Assembly (NCBI GenBank): GCA_013378375.1
Contig: JACAFT010000030.1
Location: 1 to 7,543, forward strand
Length of the DNA: 7,543 nt
Source of the DNA: UBA57 sp013378375
GTDB taxonomy: Archaea; Thermoproteota; Nitrososphaeria; Nitrososphaerales; UBA57
Direction: 5' to 3'
Numbering within the stretch: position 1 is the stretch's first letter; every line of letters begins with the position of its first letter. Below are positions 5,054-7,543 of this stretch, piece after piece. A model generated the notes under the pieces. The model was not told the origin of the DNA, did no database searches, and saw nothing but the letters and a program-made list of their open reading frames with translations. A program made the position numbers and the translations under genes.

Positions 5054-6064
5054 CTAAACCCTCATATTCTGTTTGATTTCAACTAAATCTCTAATCATTG
5101 CACTTGCCGTTTCCATTCCGCCTGCGCCTTTTCCTATTATTATTTCTTCACCTGCAAATTCTGAAACAAATTTTACTGAACACAAAGCTCCAGCTACTGA
5201 CATAGGATCATCTTTCGGTATTACTACTGGTTCAACTTTTGCTATATTGTTCACACTCGCAATCAATTTTATAGTATTTCCATTATCTTTTGCCTTAGTA
5301 ATATCTTTTTGCGTTATGTCTCGTATTCCATCTATTTTTAAATCATTTAATACTAGTTCTTTACCCAATAATAAATTGCCCATTATGACTAATTTTGCCG
5401 CAGCATCAAATCCATCAACGTCTAATGTAGGATCAGTTTCTGCATATCCTAATTCTTGCGCTTCTTTTAATGCATCTTGAAAACTTAACCCTCTATTATC
5501 CATTTCAGTTAGTATATAGTTGGTTGTACCATTCAATATTGCATGCATCTCTAATATTTTATCTGCTTCCAAACATTTTCTTCCGAATTCTAATACTGGG
5601 GTGCCACCACCAACTGTTGCACTATACTTTAAAATTACATTGTTATAGTCTGCTTTTTCTACTATTGATGAAAATGCAAGTGCTAACGGTCCTTTATTTG
5701 CTGTAATTATATTCTTCTTTGTTTTCATTGCACTTTCTAATAGACTAGCTGATGGTTCTCCATCTTGTATGTTAGTTGGTGTTGCATCTACTAATAATTC
5801 AGCATCAATTTCCTCAATTAAATCAATTGATGTTTTACTCTTATCTCCAATAGAAAGTTCTGAAACCGACTTGTTATTTTTCTTTACACTGAGTATATCG
5901 CTTATGTTTATTCCTTTTTCATCTATTGCCACTCCTTTTGAATCTGCAACAGCAACAATTTTTGAATCAATTCCATAATTTGTTAATAGATCTCCTTTCC
6001 TATTTTCCAGTAATTGACAATAACTCTGACCAATAGTTCCTAATCCAATTAATATCGTTCTCAA
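5054..6064 (-). CDS. hom: Homoserine dehydrogenase, short form without ACT domain
   Basis: A 336-residue enzyme that reduces aspartate semialdehyde to homoserine with NAD(P)H, third step of the pathway. The Rossmann loop is GLGTIG (7-12). Catalytic marks are TANKGPLA with K124, ATVGGGTPV (149-157), NGTTNYIL (178-185), and GYAETDPTLDVDGFDAAAK. E209, D215, D220 and K224 have the same 6-5-4 spacing as the yeast residues E208, D214, D219 and K223. The protein ends at the catalytic domain; the C-terminal ACT regulatory domain of many bacterial enzymes is absent. The start is TTG 6064, with AAGGA 8 nt upstream. A nearby ATG at 6069 is out of frame and meets TGA after two codons. It is the first gene of the minus-strand pathway unit, 2 bp from aspartate kinase and divergent from homoserine kinase. 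Confidence 0.96.
   Translation of the reverse strand: MRTILIGLGTIGQSYCQLLENRKGDLLTNYGIDSKIVAVADSKGVAIDEKGINISDILSVKKNNKSVSELSIGDKSKTSIDLIEEIDAELLVDATPTNIQDGEPSASLLESAMKTKKNIITANKGPLALAFSSIVEKADYNNVILKYSATVGGGTPVLEFGRKCLEADKILEMHAILNGTTNYILTEMDNRGLSFQDALKEAQELGYAETDPTLDVDGFDAAAKLVIMGNLLLGKELVLNDLKIDGIRDITQKDITKAKDNGNTIKLIASVNNIAKVEPVVIPKDDPMSVAGALCSVKFVSEFAGEEIIIGKGAGGMETASAMIRDLVEIKQNMRV
5059..5063 (-). promoter_or_regulatory. Ribosome binding site GAGGG for aspartate kinase
   Basis: The minus strand reads GAGGG inside the last codons of homoserine dehydrogenase, 7 nt before ATG 5051. It supports that start and translation of aspartate kinase as a downstream cistron. Confidence 0.5.
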
Positions 6065-6072
6065 TTCATTAT

Positions 6073-6077
6073 TCCTT
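6073..6077 (-). promoter_or_regulatory. Ribosome binding site AAGGA for homoserine dehydrogenase
   Basis: The minus strand reads AGAAGGA. The AAGGA part lies 8 nt from TTG 6064 but only 3 nt from the out-of-frame ATG 6069. The spacing therefore selects TTG as the start. Confidence 0.5.
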
Positions 6078-6094
6078 CTTAATCTACCTGCTCG

Positions 6095-6122
6095 AACATA
6101 TTAAAAATTTCTTCAATATGTT
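6095..6122. promoter_or_regulatory. Candidate operator: perfect 8-bp inverted repeat, 12-bp spacer
   Basis: AACATATT (6095-6102) and AATATGTT (6115-6122) are exact reverse complements. Arm centres are 20 bp apart, about two helical turns, so a dimeric helix-turn-helix protein could read both arms on one DNA face. It lies in the divergent control region and overlaps the candidate homoserine dehydrogenase TATA box, fitting a repressor site. The neighbouring Lrp/AsnC protein is one candidate binder. The arms are AT-rich, so chance cannot be excluded. Confidence 0.4.
6099..6108 (-). promoter_or_regulatory. Candidate TATA box for the homoserine dehydrogenase-aspartate kinase unit
   Basis: The minus strand reads ATTTTTAATA. 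With usual archaeal spacing it would start transcription near 6077-6080, giving a very short leader that still includes the AAGGA site. Its upstream end (in plus coordinates 6103-6108) lies in the spacer of the inverted repeat at 6095-6122, and the rest overlaps its left arm. Confidence 0.4.
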
Positions 6123-6153
6123 GAATTTTCACGATATATTAAGAGTAAAATAT

Positions 6154-6173
6154 GAATATATTCTTATATTATT
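6154..6173 (+). promoter_or_regulatory. Candidate core promoter of homoserine kinase
   Basis: Two TATA-like stretches adjoin: the palindrome GAATATATTC (6154-6163) and TTATATTA (6164-6171). The second would place the transcription start about 5-8 nt before ATG 6201, the first about 15 nt before. Either way the leader is short, and no ribosome binding site is seen in it. Confidence 0.4.
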
Positions 6174-6200
6174 CAAACATTAATAATTTGAGTAAAGAAG

Positions 6201-7130
6201 ATGAAAAGTGTTACTGCTATTGGTCCAGCTTCTAGTGCAAATCTTGGTTCTGGATTTGATTGTTTTGCAATAGCATTACATGATTTACATGATACCGTAA
6301 CTGTTACAAAAAACAACAAATCTGGAGTGGCTGTCAAAACTCTAGGAATGAAAACAGGTATTCCAAAAGACCCAAAAAAACATACTGGTGGCCTTGCGGC
6401 AATTAATATTTTAAAAGAATTTAATTTACCCGGTGTAAAACTTACCGTTAAAAAAGGCGTTCCTCCTGGTAAAGGATTGGGTAGTAGTGCTGCTACTGCT
6501 GCAGCAGTTACTGTTGCATTGAATAAATTCTTTTCATTGAATTTATCTGACGAAGAAAAACTACGATTTGCAGCTAGTGGAGAGTTTGCATCGGCTGGTA
6601 TAAACCATGCAGATAATGTTGCTGGATCTCTATTTGGAGGTTTTGTAGTAGTTAATTCTCTTCCAAATTTAAATTTTGTATCTTTTCCTTCTCCCAAAAA
6701 TCTATTGATTTGTATTGGAATCCCAAAATTAAAGACGCCTCCTAAGAAAACCGGTTTAGCTAGAAAATTAATTCCAAAAAAAGTTAATTTTTCTGATTGT
6801 GTTAGTAATGTATCTTATGCCTCAATGATGGTTGCTGGTTTTTCTACTGGAAATAAATATCTAATTGGAAAATCTATGAATGATACAATTGTTGAGCCTG
6901 CACGTTCACATACTATTCCAAATTATGATGAATTAAAACATGAATTATTAAGGATAGGTGCATTGGGTGTTACAATTAGTGGAGCTGGACCTTCTGTTAT
7001 ATCTATCTTGGATGGTAAAAAATCTTTTAATGATGTTAAAAAATGTTTTCAAGCACAATTCAAATCTGCTGGTTATGATTCATCAATCATCTTGACAAAA
7101 ATTGGTAAAGGTGCAAGGGTGACAAAATAA
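6201..7130 (+). CDS. thrB: Homoserine kinase (GHMP kinase family)
   Basis: A 309-residue enzyme that phosphorylates homoserine with ATP, fourth step of threonine synthesis, in the cytoplasm. All three GHMP motifs are visible: the N-terminal PASSANLGSGFDCFAIAL (9-26), the ATP-binding glycine loop PPGKGLGSSAATAAA (88-102), and the C-terminal GVTISGAGPSVISI (256-269). Homoserine kinase style is further supported by GEFASAGINHADNVAGSLFGG and by VEPARSHTIPNY. Length is normal. It starts at ATG 6201 with no ribosome binding site and a short predicted leader, so initiation may be leaderless or nearly so. The stop overlaps the start of threonine synthase by one base (TAATG). It is divergent from homoserine dehydrogenase, sharing a 136-bp control region. 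Confidence 0.96.
   Translation: MKSVTAIGPASSANLGSGFDCFAIALHDLHDTVTVTKNNKSGVAVKTLGMKTGIPKDPKKHTGGLAAINILKEFNLPGVKLTVKKGVPPGKGLGSSAATAAAVTVALNKFFSLNLSDEEKLRFAASGEFASAGINHADNVAGSLFGGFVVVNSLPNLNFVSFPSPKNLLICIGIPKLKTPPKKTGLARKLIPKKVNFSDCVSNVSYASMMVAGFSTGNKYLIGKSMNDTIVEPARSHTIPNYDELKHELLRIGALGVTISGAGPSVISILDGKKSFNDVKKCFQAQFKSAGYDSSIILTKIGKGARVTK
7118..7122 (+). promoter_or_regulatory. Ribosome binding site GGTGA for threonine synthase
   Basis: GGTGA lies within the last codons of homoserine kinase, 7 nt before ATG 7130. It matches the complement of the 16S 3' end and fits translation of the second cistron from the same mRNA. Confidence 0.55.
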
Positions 7131-7543
7131 TGGAATTGAAGTGTATTGGTTGTTCTTCAACATTTGATCTTGACACTGTAATTTATTCATGCACTAATTG
7201 TAATGATTTACTTGAAGTTGTTTATGATTTAGATAAGATACAAAATAATCTTAATTCTAAATGGAAAGACGTTCCGTTATCTGTATGGAAATACCATGAT
7301 TTCTTACCTATTGATAAAGATACTGAACGCATTACATTAAATGAAGGTGGAACCAGGTTACATAATGTTGTTACGTTGGGAAGCTTTCTGGGTATTGATA
7401 ATCTCTATGTCAAAAACGAAGGCGATAATCCTACTTCTTCTTTTAAAGATAGAGGTATGACTGTTTCAGTAACTAAAGCTAGACAACTTGGCGCTAAAAC
7501 TATTTCCTGTGCTTCTACTGGTAACACTTCTGCATCTTTAGCT
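7130..7543 (+). CDS. thrC: Threonine synthase, N-terminal part (runs off the window)
   Basis: The first 138 codons are open to the window edge. The enzyme converts O-phosphohomoserine to threonine and phosphate using pyridoxal phosphate, the last pathway step. A small zinc ribbon with C5, C8, C21 and C24 (CIGC and CTNC) opens the protein, as in archaeal and some bacterial threonine synthases. The substrate-side motif NEGGTRL (71-77) follows, then the cofactor lysine K106 in NPTSSFKDRGM, and the phosphate-binding ASTGNTSAS (128-136). The PLP lysine context NPTxSFKDR is diagnostic for this fold-type II enzyme. The start overlaps the homoserine kinase stop by one base, so the two are translated from one message. 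The missing C-terminal part should be roughly 250 residues by family length. Confidence 0.96.
   Translation, partial: MELKCIGCSSTFDLDTVIYSCTNCNDLLEVVYDLDKIQNNLNSKWKDVPLSVWKYHDFLPIDKDTERITLNEGGTRLHNVVTLGSFLGIDNLYVKNEGDNPTSSFKDRGMTVSVTKARQLGAKTISCASTGNTSASLA

Noticed and set aside
6065..6200. Riboswitch or small RNA gene in the divergent region
   Set aside because: Predicted leaders are very short on both sides, and no GC-rich stem or conserved aptamer-like structure is visible in this AT-rich 136 bp.
6173..6697. Long minus-strand open frame (174 residues) opposite homoserine kinase
   Set aside because: It lies wholly over the clear GHMP kinase gene plus its leader, and its translation is Pro/Ala/Thr-rich antisense of conserved glycine motifs with no family features.

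Overview
The window is strongly AT-rich archaeal chromosomal DNA. Ribosomal protein S27ae (an archaeal/eukaryotic family absent from bacteria), an archaeal/fungal-type aspartate-semialdehyde dehydrogenase, an Lrp/AsnC-type regulator, GGTGATC-type ribosome binding sites, TATA-like boxes and dense packing all point to Archaea. The overall character suggests an ammonia-oxidising Nitrososphaerota (Thaumarchaeota) of the Nitrosopumilus type. That lineage call is an inference from recognised protein style and composition, not from a marker gene.

Layout. Positions 1-456 (+) hold the end of a ribosomal-type gene, probably S24e, whose tail is a perfect 30-bp tandem repeat, followed by S27ae. These converge at a 15-bp T-rich gap on a minus-strand block. 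Read in its own direction (right to left), that block is homoserine dehydrogenase (6064-5054), aspartate kinase (5051-3666), aspartate-semialdehyde dehydrogenase (3627-2533), an Lrp/AsnC regulator (2468-1998), a putative HExxH metallopeptidase (2011-1289) and a Pol-beta-type nucleotidyltransferase (1302-472). A 136-bp divergent intergenic region (6065-6200) separates this block from homoserine kinase (6201-7130, +) and threonine synthase (7130 to the window edge, +).

Function. Aspartate kinase, aspartate-semialdehyde dehydrogenase, homoserine dehydrogenase, homoserine kinase and threonine synthase together form the complete aspartate-to-threonine pathway. The pathway is split into two divergent transcription units that share one control region. 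That region contains an 8-bp perfect inverted repeat with arm centres 20 bp apart, and one arm overlaps the likely homoserine dehydrogenase TATA box. The adjacent Lrp/AsnC gene is an obvious candidate regulator, but this is not proven. Feedback control probably lies in aspartate kinase, which has two ACT domains; homoserine dehydrogenase has none.

The least understood part is the Lrp-HExxH-nucleotidyltransferase cluster, which is tightly packed and whose last two products have no function I can assign. No mobile element, CRISPR array, tRNA or rRNA was seen, and no gene-free stretch exceeds 300 bases.
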